Positions 50,772 to 60,589 of a stretch of 64,000 bases of DNA are shown one piece after another (the first letter of the stretch is position 1; every line of letters begins with the position of its first letter). The notes beneath the pieces were generated by a model that was not told where the DNA came from, ran no database searches, and saw only the letters and a program-made list of their open reading frames with translations. Source of the stretch: an uncultured Oscillibacter sp. (GTDB taxonomy: Bacteria > Bacillota > Clostridia > Oscillospirales > Oscillospiraceae); assembly GCA_910588005.1 (NCBI GenBank), contig CAJUQM010000007.1:11720-75719 (forward strand), read 5' to 3'. Position numbers and translations under genes: made by a program.

Positions 50772-52295
50772 ATGGACAATATGGAAAAAGCCCCCGTTCC
50801 GGAGGGCGCGGCGCAGCCTGCCCAAAAGGCCCCGAGAATTTATGAGATTACGCCGGGGAGCCGCATTTTCCTGGCGGGGACGCTGGCATTCTGTCTCCTG
50901 CTGGTAAACGCCGTCTTCTGGCCCTGGGGCATGGGGAACACGGTGACGGTCTTTGCCTGGTATATCCTGCTGCTGCCGGCCATGGGCCGGGAGGCGCTGT
51001 TCCGCCGCAGGGAGAGCAGGGTGCTTCTGACGGTAAATTTGCTGCTGGCCGTCTCCTATGCCCTGACGTCCAACCCGCTGTTCCGACTTTGGAACTTTCT
51101 GGCCCTGGCGCTTCTGGTCCCGGTCCATGCCGCCTCCCTCGCAGACGGGGAGCTGCTGCCCTGGTGGCGGCCCGCGATGCTGTGGGAACGGCTGGGACTG
51201 CTGTGCAGGGGGGTGTTCTGCCACTTGGGGGCGGCGCCTGCCGCCCTGTCCGCAGAGCGGGGGAAAAAGCGCCTGAGCCTCACCGTGGTGTTGGGAGCCG
51301 CCTCCGCCCTGGCCCTGGTCTCTGTCCTGCTGCCCATTCTGGCCTCCGCCGACGCGCTGTTTGCCGCCGCCACCCGGGGACTGACGGAGTTCATCCGGCT
51401 CCATTTTGCCCGGGGCCTGTGGAAACTGTTTTGGGGTCTGGTCCTCACCCCCTTTGTATTCGGGATGCTGTACTGTCTGCGGCATGTGCCTGCCAAAGCT
51501 GGGAAGCACGTGATCTACACCGTGGACGGCGCCCTGTTCGCCATTATCCTGGGAGCGTTGGACGCGCTGTATCTGTTATTTCTGGCGGTGCAGTCGGCGG
51601 GGCTTTTCGGCGGGCCGGAGTACCTGGCCCGGCAGGGCATCTCCTATGCCGACTGGGCGCGCAGCGGTTTTTTCCAGATGGTGGGCGTCACGATTGTCAA
51701 TTTGGCGGCGGCCGCGGCGGCGGCGACCTTTTCCCAGCAGGAGGGCCGGCGCTGGCGGGCCGTCCGCATTCTCGCCACGGCGCTGACCGGGGAGAGCTTG
51801 GTGCTGCTGGCCTCCGCCGCCTGGCGGATGACGCTGTATGTCTCCGCCTATGGATTGAGCTTCAAGCGCCTAATGACCTACTGGGGCATGGTGATGATGG
51901 CGCTGTTTCTGCTGGCGGCTCTGGAGAAGGTCTGGAGGCCGGACCGCTCTTTCTGCCGCAGGGCCTTTCCCCTGGCCCTGGCCGGGTGGCTGGTGATCAA
52001 CTGCGTCCCCGTGGACTATCTGGTGGCGAAAAACCAGGTGGACCGGTACCTCTCCGGCGAAAGCCCGACTCTCAGCGTCCACTACCTGGCCTACTCCCTG
52101 TCCTACGACACACTTTCACAGCTGGCGCGGCTGGACCCTGAGCTGCCTTTGGCGGTCTGCGAGGGGGACTGGTGGGACAGCCAAAAGACGGCGGGCAGCC
52201 TGCTGGAGTCCCGGCGGCAGCAGGCCCGTGCAGACTGCGCCGACTGGCGCAGCTGGAACCTCTCCGCCTGTCTCGCCGCCGGACAGGGGCGGTGA
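50772..52295 (+). CDS. DUF4153/DUF4173-type polytopic membrane protein
   Basis: A 507-residue protein with about ten to twelve hydrophobic helices and a soluble C-terminal part (about 425-507). The ISYADWARSGFFQMVGVTIVNL segment near 295-315 is the characteristic block of DUF4153/DUF4173 proteins. These are often found with DUF2975 or HTH genes. Function unknown. The start has AGGAG seven bases upstream. Confidence 0.83.
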   Translation: MDNMEKAPVPEGAAQPAQKAPRIYEITPGSRIFLAGTLAFCLLLVNAVFWPWGMGNTVTVFAWYILLLPAMGREALFRRRESRVLLTVNLLLAVSYALTSNPLFRLWNFLALALLVPVHAASLADGELLPWWRPAMLWERLGLLCRGVFCHLGAAPAALSAERGKKRLSLTVVLGAASALALVSVLLPILASADALFAAATRGLTEFIRLHFARGLWKLFWGLVLTPFVFGMLYCLRHVPAKAGKHVIYTVDGALFAIILGALDALYLLFLAVQSAGLFGGPEYLARQGISYADWARSGFFQMVGVTIVNLAAAAAAATFSQQEGRRWRAVRILATALTGESLVLLASAAWRMTLYVSAYGLSFKRLMTYWGMVMMALFLLAALEKVWRPDRSFCRRAFPLALAGWLVINCVPVDYLVAKNQVDRYLSGESPTLSVHYLAYSLSYDTLSQLARLDPELPLAVCEGDWWDSQKTAGSLLESRRQQARADCADWRSWNLSACLAAGQGR

Positions 52296-52302
52296 GAAAA
52301 AA

Positions 52303-52332
52303 ATTCCCCGGGGCGGTTCCGCCCCGGGGAAT
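52303..52332. terminator. Bidirectional terminator
   Basis: ATTCCCCGGGGC/GCCCCGGGGAAT stem with A-rich and T-rich flanks, between convergent genes. Confidence 0.87.
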
Positions 52333-52349
52333 CAAATTTTAAGGAGGCG

Positions 52350-53189
52350 TTACGCCTGGTGGTTTTGGGCGGCGGTGAGGATATTGCGCATCAGCATGGC
52401 GCGGGTCATGGGACCGACGCCGCCGGGAACCGGCGTAATGTAAGAGGCCTTTGGCTCGACCGCGGCGAAGTCCACATCGCCACAGAGCCTGCCGTTTTCG
52501 TCCCGGTTCATGGCCACATCAATGACCACGGCCCCCGCCTTTACCATATCCGGGGTAACGAGCTTCGTCTTCCCCACGGCGGAGACCAGAAGATCCGCCT
52601 CCCGGGTGTAATGGGCCATGTCCTCCGTCCGGGAGTGGCAGACGGTTACGGTACCGTCCCGCTGGGTGAGGAGCGCGGCCATGGGCTTGCCCACAATGTT
52701 GCTCCGGCCCAATACCACGCACCGCTTTCCCCGGATGGGGACCGCGTACTCGTCCAGCATCTCCATAACCCCCGCCGGGGTGCAGGGCAGAAATACCGGG
52801 TCCCCGGTCACCAGCCGCCCCACGTTGAAGGGATGGAAGCAGTCCACGTCCTTGTCCGGTGCGATGGCGTGAATCACCGTTTCCGCATGCAGATGCCCGG
52901 GCAGGGGCAGCTGCACCAGAATACCGTCCACCCTGCCGTCCCCGTTTAATTGGCGGATCAGATCCAGCAGGTCTTTCTCGCCGGTGTCTGCCGGAAGACG
53001 GTATCCAAAGCTTTCGATGCCGCACTCGGCGCAGTCCCGCTCCTTGCCCGCCACATAGACTTTGGAGGCGGGATCCTCTCCCACCAGCACCACCGCAAGC
53101 CCCGGTCTCCGGGAGAGCGCCGCCGCCTCTGCCGCCACCTGGTGTTTTACTTTGGCCGCCAGGGCCGTTCCGTCAATTTTCACCGCCAT
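52350..53189 (-). CDS. folD: Methylene-tetrahydrofolate dehydrogenase/cyclohydrolase FolD
   Basis: A 279-residue bifunctional enzyme interconverting methylene-, methenyl- and formyl-THF. Motifs: the catalytic Lys in KVYVAGKERDCAECGI, DGILVQLPLP, VLGRSNIVGKPMAALL and the VPGGVGPMTRAMLMRN ending. GAGGAGGA lies before the ATG used, six codons inside a longer frame. The start overlaps the end of lgt by 17 bp. Confidence 0.96.
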   Translation of the reverse strand: MAVKIDGTALAAKVKHQVAAEAAALSRRPGLAVVLVGEDPASKVYVAGKERDCAECGIESFGYRLPADTGEKDLLDLIRQLNGDGRVDGILVQLPLPGHLHAETVIHAIAPDKDVDCFHPFNVGRLVTGDPVFLPCTPAGVMEMLDEYAVPIRGKRCVVLGRSNIVGKPMAALLTQRDGTVTVCHSRTEDMAHYTREADLLVSAVGKTKLVTPDMVKAGAVVIDVAMNRDENGRLCGDVDFAAVEPKASYITPVPGGVGPMTRAMLMRNILTAAQNHQA

Positions 53190-54186
53190 CGGATAAATCC
53201 TCCTCAATCTCCGGTTCTTCCGGACTTTCTGAAATTCCAGCGGAATCCGGAATTTCCCCCTGGGATTCCGGGAGGCTCTCCGGGTTTGCTTCGGCGGTTT
53301 TCTCCGCTTTGGCCAGCTGATTTACCAGGAGACCCTCCGCGGAACACTTTTTGACATAGATGTGATAGAACAGCATGACTGCCGCCACCGCCGCCATCAC
53401 CAGGCTCAGCGCCTGGGAGACCCGGATGGGCTGTCCCATCAGCGTCCAGTCAAAGAGGTACAGGCTGTCCGTCCGCAGGCCCTCTACCCAGGCACGGCCC
53501 AGACCGTACCACAGGAAGTAAAACCAGGTATTCTCCCCGTCAAACCGGCGGCCTTTCGAGATGACAAACAGCATCAGCAGCAGACCAATCAAATTCCACA
53601 GGCTCTCGTAGAGGAAGGTGGGGTGGACGTCGATGTATTGATAGGGAGTGGTCCAAAGCCGCATTCGCCAGGGCAGGTCCGTTAGTCCGCCAAAGGCCTC
53701 CCGGTTGATAAAGTTGGCCCAGCGGCCGATGATCTGGCCCAGCAGCAGACCCATGACGGCCAGGTCTGTCAAAGCGCCCAGCTTCAGCTTTTTGTGCCGG
53801 GCGTAGAAAAAGGCCAGGAGCGCCCCGGCAATCACGGTGCCGTAAATGGCGAGGCCGCCGTCCCATATGGCGATCATGCGCCCCCAGTCCAGCCCCCCGT
53901 CCGGGGTGCGGTAGAGATCCAGATAAAAAATCACGTAGTAAATCCGGGAACCCAGGATACAGCAGGGCACCCCCCAGAGGACCATGTCCAGCACATGGTC
54001 CTCTTTCAGTCCGAAGCGTTTGGCCTGTTTCATGCACAGCAGCAGGCCCATGAGCATGGCAAAGGCCAAGATGATGCCATACCAATAGATGCCGTGGCCG
54101 ATATGAAGGGCGATGGGATCGGGATTAAACTCCCAGTTTCCAAACAGGCCGGGAAAGCTGATGGGCAGATCCTTCAAAGCGCTCAA
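53173..54186 (-). CDS. lgt: Prolipoprotein diacylglyceryl transferase Lgt
   Basis: Lgt attaches diacylglycerol to the lipobox Cys of prolipoproteins at the membrane. The 337-residue protein has seven helices, the Lgt signature GQIIGRWANFINREAFGG near 152-169, HPTFLYESLWNL and LWYGLGRAWVEGLRTDSL. The C-terminal 55 residues are an acidic tail rich in Glu, Pro and Ser, not part of the catalytic fold. It serves lipoproteins such as ThiY and the PhnD-like protein. Confidence 0.96.
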   Translation of the reverse strand: MSALKDLPISFPGLFGNWEFNPDPIALHIGHGIYWYGIILAFAMLMGLLLCMKQAKRFGLKEDHVLDMVLWGVPCCILGSRIYYVIFYLDLYRTPDGGLDWGRMIAIWDGGLAIYGTVIAGALLAFFYARHKKLKLGALTDLAVMGLLLGQIIGRWANFINREAFGGLTDLPWRMRLWTTPYQYIDVHPTFLYESLWNLIGLLLMLFVISKGRRFDGENTWFYFLWYGLGRAWVEGLRTDSLYLFDWTLMGQPIRVSQALSLVMAAVAAVMLFYHIYVKKCSAEGLLVNQLAKAEKTAEANPESLPESQGEIPDSAGISESPEEPEIEEDLSDGGEN

Positions 54187-54261
54187 TGCAGGTTTCTTCC
54201 TTTCTTTTTCGCACGCGCGCCCAACCGAAATTTTCAGCAGAAAATCGGATTTGGGCTGTTT

Positions 54262-55527
54262 CTATTTGGGGACAATTTCCGACAAAACGGCATTCTCCTC
54301 CGCGATGTTCTCCCTGAGGAAAGAGGCGATGTCGTCCTTGGTAATGGTCTCAAACACCTGGGGGAAGCGGAGGGGATCGTAGCCGTGGAAATATCCCTCC
54401 GTCAGTGAAACGGCGATGTTTTCAAAGGAGTTCAGCCCCCGCAGGCTGGAGCCGAAGGCGGCCCGGCGCACCTGTTGATAGAAATCCTCGCCGATGCCGC
54501 CCTCCGCCAGACGGCGGGCCTCCGCCTGAATTTCAGAGGCAACCTTTCCGGCGTCTTTGCAGTCTCCGCCGGCATAGAGCATGGCCGCACCGGGGAGCTG
54601 CTCAAAGTCGCCGCCGAAGCTGGAGTTGATGAGTCCCTCGCCGTACAGCCGCAGGTACAGGGGACTGGAATCTCCCAAGAGAATATCACAGGCCATTCCG
54701 CCCAGGAGGGACGTGCGCAGATAGTCCTCGCCATTCCGGGGCGGGCGGCATTTGAAGGCAGTGAGGAACTGCGGGACGGAGACCTCCATGGCGAGACTCG
54801 TCTTCTTTTGGAACACGGCCTCCGGCTCCTCGCCGTAATCCCGGGGAATCTCCGGCCCGCCCTCCCGGGGCAGGATCCGGCGGGCGATATCGGCAATGTG
54901 GATGGGGTCCACGTCTCCCACCACAGTCAAAATCATATTGGAGGGGGTGTAGAATGCCTTGTGGCAGTCGTACAGCGTCTCCGCCGTGATATGAGAGATG
55001 CTCTCCACCGTGCCGGCAATGGGAATCCTGGCGGTGCTGCGGCTGTACAGCGCCCGGGTCATCCGGGCGTAGAGCTGCCAGTCGGGGTCGTCCTCAATCA
55101 TGCGAATCTCCTGGCCGATGATCCCCTGTTCCTTGGCTACGCTCTCCTGGGTGAAGTAGGGAATGGACACAAAGGAGAGCAGAATCTCCAGGTTGTCCTC
55201 GAAGTGTTCCGTGGAGCTGAAATAGTATCCCGTCATGGCGTTGGAGGTAAAGGCGTTTGGCTCCGCGCCGTTTTTGGCCAGCTCCTGGAGGGCGTTGCCC
55301 TCCTTGGTGTCAAACATCTTGTGCTCCAGATAGTGGGCGATGCCGGCCGGAGTGTCCAGCCATTTCCCATCCAGCTGAAAACGGATGTCCATGCCGCCGT
55401 AACGGGTGGCAAAAAAGGCGTAGCGCTTGGCGTACCCGGGCTTGGGCACCACGCAGATCTGGAGTCCGTTGGGCAGCGTCTCCCGATAGACGGACTCTCC
55501 GATGCGCTTATAGAAGGTCTGCTTCAT
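54262..55527 (-). CDS. M16-family zinc peptidase, active type
   Basis: A 421-residue M16 peptidase with the inverted zinc motif HYLEHKMF near 66-73 and the downstream Glu region, so catalytically competent. It resembles Bacillus YmfH. It overlaps its partner by 4 bp (ATGA). The substrate of such pairs is mostly unknown; in some species they process peptides. Confidence 0.9.
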   Translation of the reverse strand: MKQTFYKRIGESVYRETLPNGLQICVVPKPGYAKRYAFFATRYGGMDIRFQLDGKWLDTPAGIAHYLEHKMFDTKEGNALQELAKNGAEPNAFTSNAMTGYYFSSTEHFEDNLEILLSFVSIPYFTQESVAKEQGIIGQEIRMIEDDPDWQLYARMTRALYSRSTARIPIAGTVESISHITAETLYDCHKAFYTPSNMILTVVGDVDPIHIADIARRILPREGGPEIPRDYGEEPEAVFQKKTSLAMEVSVPQFLTAFKCRPPRNGEDYLRTSLLGGMACDILLGDSSPLYLRLYGEGLINSSFGGDFEQLPGAAMLYAGGDCKDAGKVASEIQAEARRLAEGGIGEDFYQQVRRAAFGSSLRGLNSFENIAVSLTEGYFHGYDPLRFPQVFETITKDDIASFLRENIAEENAVLSEIVPK

Positions 55528-56792
55528 TCCGCCATCTCCTTTCCCCGCAGGAAGTACACGGTGTCCAGCGACACGGTCTTCATGGCGGCAAAGATCCGCT
55601 CCGGCGCAACCTCCCGCACCGCCGCCGCCAGGTCCTCCGGCGTCTCGTGGTTTCCGGTGGCCGCCTGACCCAGGAAGAAGTTCTCCAGCTTGCCCTGGGA
55701 GTCCCCCATGGAGGCATAGGCGTTCAGCAGGGTGCTCCGGGCGCCATCCAGCTCCCAGCCGTCCAGGCGGCCCAGCTGAACAGCTTCCAGCTGAGCGCAG
55801 ATCTCGTCATAAGCCCGCTGGTAATTTTCAAATTCAATACCGGAGGAGACAGTGATGATCCCCTTTTGCCGGTGGTAGACGGAGGAGGCGTAATAGCACA
55901 GCGACAGCTTCTCCCGCACGTTTAAAAACAGCTTGGAGTTGCTGCTTCCGCCGAAAAGGGTGTTGCCCACCAGCAGCGCCGTATGGTCGCCGCTGCCGCA
56001 GGCAAAGCCCATACCCAGCTTGCCCTGGGTCACATCCAGCGCCTCCGTCACGGTGTGCACCGATTCCCGGGCGGAGTGGGCCGCCGCCGGGGCGATCCCC
56101 TGGACATCCTCCCGGGGCAGGGCCGAAAAGGCGGCGCGCAGCGCCTGTTCCACCCGCTCCCGGCCGGCGCTGCCGCTGTAAAACAGCTCCAGACGGGCTG
56201 AGCCGATCAGCTTGCGGTACATGGCGTACAGCTTTTGAGGCTGTATGCGCTCCGCGCTTTTGCCGTCTCCCAGGCGGGGAATGCCGTAGGCCTCTCCCGC
56301 GCACATCTCCCGCAGCAGGCGTCCGTCGGCATACTCCCGTTTGTCGTTGAGAATGCTGCGGATGGCGTCGATGAGGTTGGCCTTTTCACTGTCGAAATAA
56401 GCGGGGACAAACCGCCCCCGCTCTGTGACGGGGTCGCAGACCAGCTCCCCCAAGAGGGCGGCCACCGGCTCCAGCAGCCGCTCGCCGCCGGGGGCATAGC
56501 TGTCGTCGATGAGGCTGGCCACAAAGCCCACGCATTGGTTTTCGCCCTTTTTGCGCACCGTGCAGTCGATTCGTGCGCCGTACAACCCGTCCAGCCGGGC
56601 GGACAGGGCGCCCAGATCCGGACAGCTTACGGTGCCCCGCCGCAGCAGACTGGGCAGCAGCGCGCAGGCGGAGGCCGTCTCCCACCGCAGCGGCGTGACA
56701 AGCTGGGCGGAGAGCAGGCTGGTTTTGAACTTTTGTGCCGGGTGAAAGGTGAGATACACCCCCTCGGCAAGCTTGGTTCTGGTCACTTCCAA
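55524..56792 (-). CDS. M16-family peptidase-like partner without zinc motif
   Basis: A 422-residue M16 fold (GMGFACGSGDHTALLVGNTLFGGSSNSKLFLNVREKLSLCYYASS is typical of the C-terminal half) where the HxxEH position reads LLPSLLRRG, so it is inactive, like Bacillus YmfF. The start is uncertain: a TTG at 56790-56792 with AAAGGAG eight bases upstream is preferred; a longer frame to 56891 runs into AT-rich sequence. Confidence 0.85.
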   Translation of the reverse strand: MEVTRTKLAEGVYLTFHPAQKFKTSLLSAQLVTPLRWETASACALLPSLLRRGTVSCPDLGALSARLDGLYGARIDCTVRKKGENQCVGFVASLIDDSYAPGGERLLEPVAALLGELVCDPVTERGRFVPAYFDSEKANLIDAIRSILNDKREYADGRLLREMCAGEAYGIPRLGDGKSAERIQPQKLYAMYRKLIGSARLELFYSGSAGRERVEQALRAAFSALPREDVQGIAPAAAHSARESVHTVTEALDVTQGKLGMGFACGSGDHTALLVGNTLFGGSSNSKLFLNVREKLSLCYYASSVYHRQKGIITVSSGIEFENYQRAYDEICAQLEAVQLGRLDGWELDGARSTLLNAYASMGDSQGKLENFFLGQAATGNHETPEDLAAAVREVAPERIFAAMKTVSLDTVYFLRGKEMAE

Positions 56793-56926
56793 GGTCTCAG
56801 CTCCTTTGCAGACAACAATAACGGTAAAATAAATTTTATTATAGTATATCTCATACGGAAATTCAAATTCTTTCTTTCGCGCCCTGTTCAAAACAGGCTG
56901 CTATACCGAGGTAAAGCGCTCTTCCC

Positions 56927-57010
56927 ATTAGGCCTTGTATGGAAAATGACAAAACGCCGCCTCTGGGCATCTTTTTTCACCAGGACCTCGTTGATTTTCC
57001 TTGAAATCCG
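56927..57010. repeat. 84-bp dispersed intergenic repeat, copy 2
   Basis: Same element as at 7710-7793 (77 of 84 identical). It lies between the end of the dipeptidase gene and the start of the M16 gene, both minus strand, in the same orientation as copy 1. The 307-bp gap 56793-57099 holds no other feature that I can recognise. Confidence 0.75.
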
Positions 57011-57099
57011 CCGGGGCTTTCCGGAAAGAACGGTCCCGCCGGGCGCAAAGTTTGACGCGGCCGGCGTGTTTCCGGTTTTCGAACAGGCGGGAAATGGAT

Positions 57100-58077
57100 T
57101 TATCCCAGCACCTGCCGGAATACCCGCAGGAAGTTTTCCCGGGCTACCAGTTCTCGCTCCCGCCAGGTCATGCCCAGCTTTTCCAGCCAGTAAAAGAGGT
57201 TTCCGATCTGAGAAGCGTCCTCCAGTCCCGCCGCGCCGTTGTTGTCTGGAGGACCCATGAACTCACAGAAGTCAAAGCCGCAGCCCACGTGTTCTATGCC
57301 CATGACCTCCGCCATATGGGCGGCGTGGCGGGCCAGCATCTCCGCTGTCTGCTTTTCCGGATCGGCGTGAACAAAGCCGTGGTACACGTTCAGCCCCACC
57401 ACGCCGCCGGTGTCCCGGATTGAGCGGAGCTGGCTGTCCGTCAGATTCCGGCGGACGTCGCACAGGGAGCGGCAGTTGGAGTGAGAGGCGATGACAGGAC
57501 CCCGCGCAAGGCCTATTACATCCCAAAAGCCGCCGTCGTTCAGATGAGACACATCCACCAGCATCCCCAGGTCCTGCATTCGGCTGACTGCGGCCCGCCC
57601 GGCGGCGGTCAGCTTGTTTTGGGCGCTGCCTCCCGCCCCAGTGGCGAGAGGGTTTTCCTCGTTCCAAGTCAGCATTCCCAGCCGTATGCCGGATGCATAG
57701 TAGCGGTCGATCCCGCCGGCGTCCGCCCCGATGGCGGCCATTCCCTCCACGCCTAAAAAGGCGTAGAGCCTTCCCGCCTCCCGGGCCGCCTCCGCCTCCC
57801 GGACCGTGTGGACCAGCGCTACCGGCTGGCACTGGCTGAGTTCCGCCCGGGCGCAGTCCATCATCACGGCTGTCCGGGCGGCGTCGTCCGCGAATTCCGG
57901 CGTATTCCGCCAAAAGGTCTGCCCCTGGCCGGTTCCGGTCCATAGGGCCAGCACCATTCCCTCCACGCCGCCCCGGCGGAGGCGGTCCAGATGGTATTTC
58001 TCCAATACGTGGTCCTCGCCCGCCAGACGGCGGCGGGTCACGTCGTACAGAAGGTCGGAGTGGGCATCAAAGTACAT
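57100..58077 (-). CDS. Membrane dipeptidase-like zinc peptidase (M19)
   Basis: A 325-residue M19 (renal dipeptidase family) protein. Metal ligands are seen in YFDAHSDLLYD near the N-terminus, FLGVEGMAAIG, LVDVSHLNDGGFWD and VIASHSNCRSLCDVRRNLTD. Members cleave dipeptides, including D-amino-acid types. There is no signal peptide, so it is probably cytosolic. AAAGGAG lies before the ATG used. Confidence 0.93.
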   Translation of the reverse strand: MYFDAHSDLLYDVTRRRLAGEDHVLEKYHLDRLRRGGVEGMVLALWTGTGQGQTFWRNTPEFADDAARTAVMMDCARAELSQCQPVALVHTVREAEAAREAGRLYAFLGVEGMAAIGADAGGIDRYYASGIRLGMLTWNEENPLATGAGGSAQNKLTAAGRAAVSRMQDLGMLVDVSHLNDGGFWDVIGLARGPVIASHSNCRSLCDVRRNLTDSQLRSIRDTGGVVGLNVYHGFVHADPEKQTAEMLARHAAHMAEVMGIEHVGCGFDFCEFMGPPDNNGAAGLEDASQIGNLFYWLEKLGMTWRERELVARENFLRVFRQVLG

Positions 58078-58176
58078 GGGAGGTCTCCTTTCGGCAATCA
58101 AAACATCCGGTGGACAGGCCCGGTCTTTTATCGTATACTACCCGTAATGAACGGTGAAGTCAAGGGAGGGACGCAT

Positions 58177-58728
58177 ATGGAAACGGTGTGCCGCTGCGGC
58201 TGGTGCAATCTCCGCAATCCATTGTATGTACAGTATCACGATGAGGAATGGGGCATGCCCCAGCGAGACGACCAAAAGCTCTTTGAACTGCTGGTTTTGG
58301 AGTCCTTTCAGGCGGGACTCTCCTGGGAGACCATTTTGAACAAACGGGAGTCCTTTCGCGCCGCCTTCAGCGGTTTTGACCCGGAGAGAGTCGCGGCCTA
58401 TGGCGAGGAGGCGGTTACGGCTCTTCTGGGGGACAAGTCCATTGTCCGGAACCGGCGGAAGATTGCCGCTGCCATCGCCAACGCCGGGATTTTTTTGGAG
58501 ATCCAGGCGGAATGGGGATCTTTTGCCCGCTACATCTGGCACTTTACGGACGGGCAGGTGGTCTATGAGACAGGAAAGGCCAGCTCGCCGCTGTCGGACC
58601 AGGTGTCGGCGGACTTGAAAAAGCGGGGCATGACCTTTGTGGGCACCACCGTCGTCTACGCCTATCTGCAGGCCGCCGGCGTGATCGATTCCCATGAACC
58701 GGGGTGCTTTTTGCACCGGAAGGAGTAG
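58177..58728 (+). CDS. tag: DNA-3-methyladenine glycosylase I
   Basis: A 183-residue Tag glycosylase that removes 3-methyladenine from DNA. Signatures: the N-terminal zinc-ligand region CRCGWCN, YHDEEWGMPQRDDQKLFELLVLESFQAGLSW, and GMTFVGTTVVYAYLQAAGVIDSHEPGC with the second pair of ligands. AAGGGAGG lies before the ATG. It is monocistronic. Confidence 0.96.
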   Translation: METVCRCGWCNLRNPLYVQYHDEEWGMPQRDDQKLFELLVLESFQAGLSWETILNKRESFRAAFSGFDPERVAAYGEEAVTALLGDKSIVRNRRKIAAAIANAGIFLEIQAEWGSFARYIWHFTDGQVVYETGKASSPLSDQVSADLKKRGMTFVGTTVVYAYLQAAGVIDSHEPGCFLHRKE

Positions 58729-58776
58729 GGGCGGGAAAATATTTTGAAAAATTCCCTTGATCCTGGGATTTCCCCC

Positions 58777-58805
58777 TTGACTTTTTTTAAGAAGTCCTGT
58801 AAACT
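58777..58805 (+). promoter_or_regulatory. Promoter of ylxM-ffh
   Basis: TTGACT (58777-58782), 17 bp, TAAACT (58800-58805). Confidence 0.75.
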
Positions 58806-58852
58806 ATTCAAAGTTGTAAAGGCACAAAACTTTACAGAAAGGGGCGGCTCCC

Positions 58853-59218
58853 ATGAAAAATCAGACCTACCGCATGACGATGCTCTTTGATTTCTACGGG
58901 GAGATGCTCACGGACCGGCAGAAGGAGTTCTTCGACCTCTACTACAATGAGGACCTGTCCCTGGCGGAGATTGCGGAGAACGCGGGGATCTCCCGGCAGG
59001 GCGTCCGAGACGTGATCGTCCGGGCGGAGGCCTCTATGCAGGAGATCGAGGACAGGACAGGGATCATCAAGCGGTTTGAAGCCCGCCGCCCCCATCTGGA
59101 GGCCATCGCCGCCGCCGCCGGCGAAATCAAGACCATCAATCTCCGGCGCCACGAGGATGCCCGCCTTGCCGAGCTGGCGGAGCGCATCCTGACCGAGGCT
59201 GCCGCGTTAGAGGACTGA
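58853..59218 (+). CDS. ylxM: SRP-associated HTH protein YlxM
   Basis: A 121-residue UPF0122 protein with a sigma-region-4-like HTH (TDRQKEFFDLYYNEDLSLAEIAENAGISRQGVRDVIVRAE). YlxM helps the signal recognition particle in Gram-positive bacteria. It lies 3 bp upstream of ffh, the usual position. AAAGGGG precedes the ATG. Confidence 0.95.
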   Translation: MKNQTYRMTMLFDFYGEMLTDRQKEFFDLYYNEDLSLAEIAENAGISRQGVRDVIVRAEASMQEIEDRTGIIKRFEARRPHLEAIAAAAGEIKTINLRRHEDARLAELAERILTEAAALED

Positions 59219-59221
59219 GCC

Positions 59222-60589
59222 ATGGCATTTGAGGGACTGACTGAAAAACTGAGCGCCACATTTAAGCGCCTGCGGGGCAAGGGCCGTTTGACGGAGAACG
59301 ACGTCCGGGAGGCCATGCGGGAGGTCCGGCTGGCCCTGCTGGAGGCCGACGTGAGCTACAAGGTGGTCAAGGACTTTGTGGCCGCCGTAACGGAGCGGGC
59401 TGTGGGCGTTGACGTGCTGGACAGCCTTACCCCGGCCCAGCAGGTGGTGAAGATTGTCAATGAGGAGCTGACTAAGCTCATGGGTGGGGCCAATGCCAAG
59501 ATCGCCATGGCCAACAACGGTCCCACCGTGGTAATGATGGTGGGTCTCCAAGGCGCGGGCAAGACCACCACCACCGCCAAGCTGGGAGGCCTGATGCGGA
59601 GGCAGCTGAAAAAGCGCCCGCTGCTGGCCGCCTGCGACGTGTACCGTCCCGCCGCCATTGAACAGCTGAAGGTGGTGGGGGGACAGCTGGATCTGCCGGT
59701 GTTTGAACAGGGACAGGGAGACCCGGTGGAGATCGCCCAGGCGGCTCTCCGCCACGCCCGGGACCACGGCAGCGACATGGTGTTTTTGGATACCGCCGGC
59801 CGGCTCCACGTGGACGAGGAGCTGATGGACGAGCTGAAGCGGATGAAGGCCGCCGTCCACCCCAATGAGATTTTGCTGGTGGTGGACGCCATGACCGGAC
59901 AGGATGCGGTAAATGCCGCCGCCGCCTTTGACGAAGCTCTGGGCATTGACGGCGTGATTCTCACCAAGCTGGACGGCGACGCCCGGGGCGGCGCGGCGCT
60001 GTCAATCCGGGCGGCCACGGGGAAGCCTGTTAAATTTGCAGGCACCGGCGAAAAGCTGGATATGATCGAACCCTTCCATCCGGACCGCATGGCCTCCCGC
60101 ATTCTGGGCATGGGCGACATGCTCTCCTTCATCGAGAAGGCGGAGGCCGCCTACGACGAGAAGCAGGCTGCCAAGCTGGAGGAAAAGCTGCGGAAAAACC
60201 GCTTTACCCTCCAGGATTATTACGACCAGCTTCAGCAGCTGCGGGGCATGGGGGATCTCAGCCAGCTGGCCGGCATGATGCCCGGCGGGCTTGGGAAACA
60301 GATTCAGGGCGCCAGCATCGACGAGAGGCAAATGGCCCATACAGAGGCGATTATCCTCTCGATGACGCCTCTGGAGCGGGAGAATCCCCGTGTTCTGAAC
60401 GCCAGCCGGAAACGCCGTATTGCCGCCGGCTGTGGGTTGGAAGTGGTGGACGTCAACCGCCTTTTGAAGCAGTTTGAGATGATGCAGGAGCTGACCAAGC
60501 AGCTCTCCCGGGGCCGGATGCCCTCTATGATGGGGGGGCGGGGCGGCGGCCGGCTGCACGGCTTTGGCCGGAAAAAGCGGTTTAAATAG
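59222..60589 (+). CDS. ffh: Signal recognition particle protein Ffh
   Basis: A 455-residue SRP54 GTPase. NG domain: GLQGAGKTTTTAKLGG near 107-122, DVYRPAAIEQL, DTAGRLHVDEEL, TKLDGDARGGAAL. The C-terminal M domain from about 325 is methionine-rich and ends in a basic glycine tail (GGRGGGRLHGFGRKKRFK). It brings nascent membrane proteins to FtsY. Confidence 0.98.
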   Translation: MAFEGLTEKLSATFKRLRGKGRLTENDVREAMREVRLALLEADVSYKVVKDFVAAVTERAVGVDVLDSLTPAQQVVKIVNEELTKLMGGANAKIAMANNGPTVVMMVGLQGAGKTTTTAKLGGLMRRQLKKRPLLAACDVYRPAAIEQLKVVGGQLDLPVFEQGQGDPVEIAQAALRHARDHGSDMVFLDTAGRLHVDEELMDELKRMKAAVHPNEILLVVDAMTGQDAVNAAAAFDEALGIDGVILTKLDGDARGGAALSIRAATGKPVKFAGTGEKLDMIEPFHPDRMASRILGMGDMLSFIEKAEAAYDEKQAAKLEEKLRKNRFTLQDYYDQLQQLRGMGDLSQLAGMMPGGLGKQIQGASIDERQMAHTEAIILSMTPLERENPRVLNASRKRRIAAGCGLEVVDVNRLLKQFEMMQELTKQLSRGRMPSMMGGRGGGRLHGFGRKKRFK

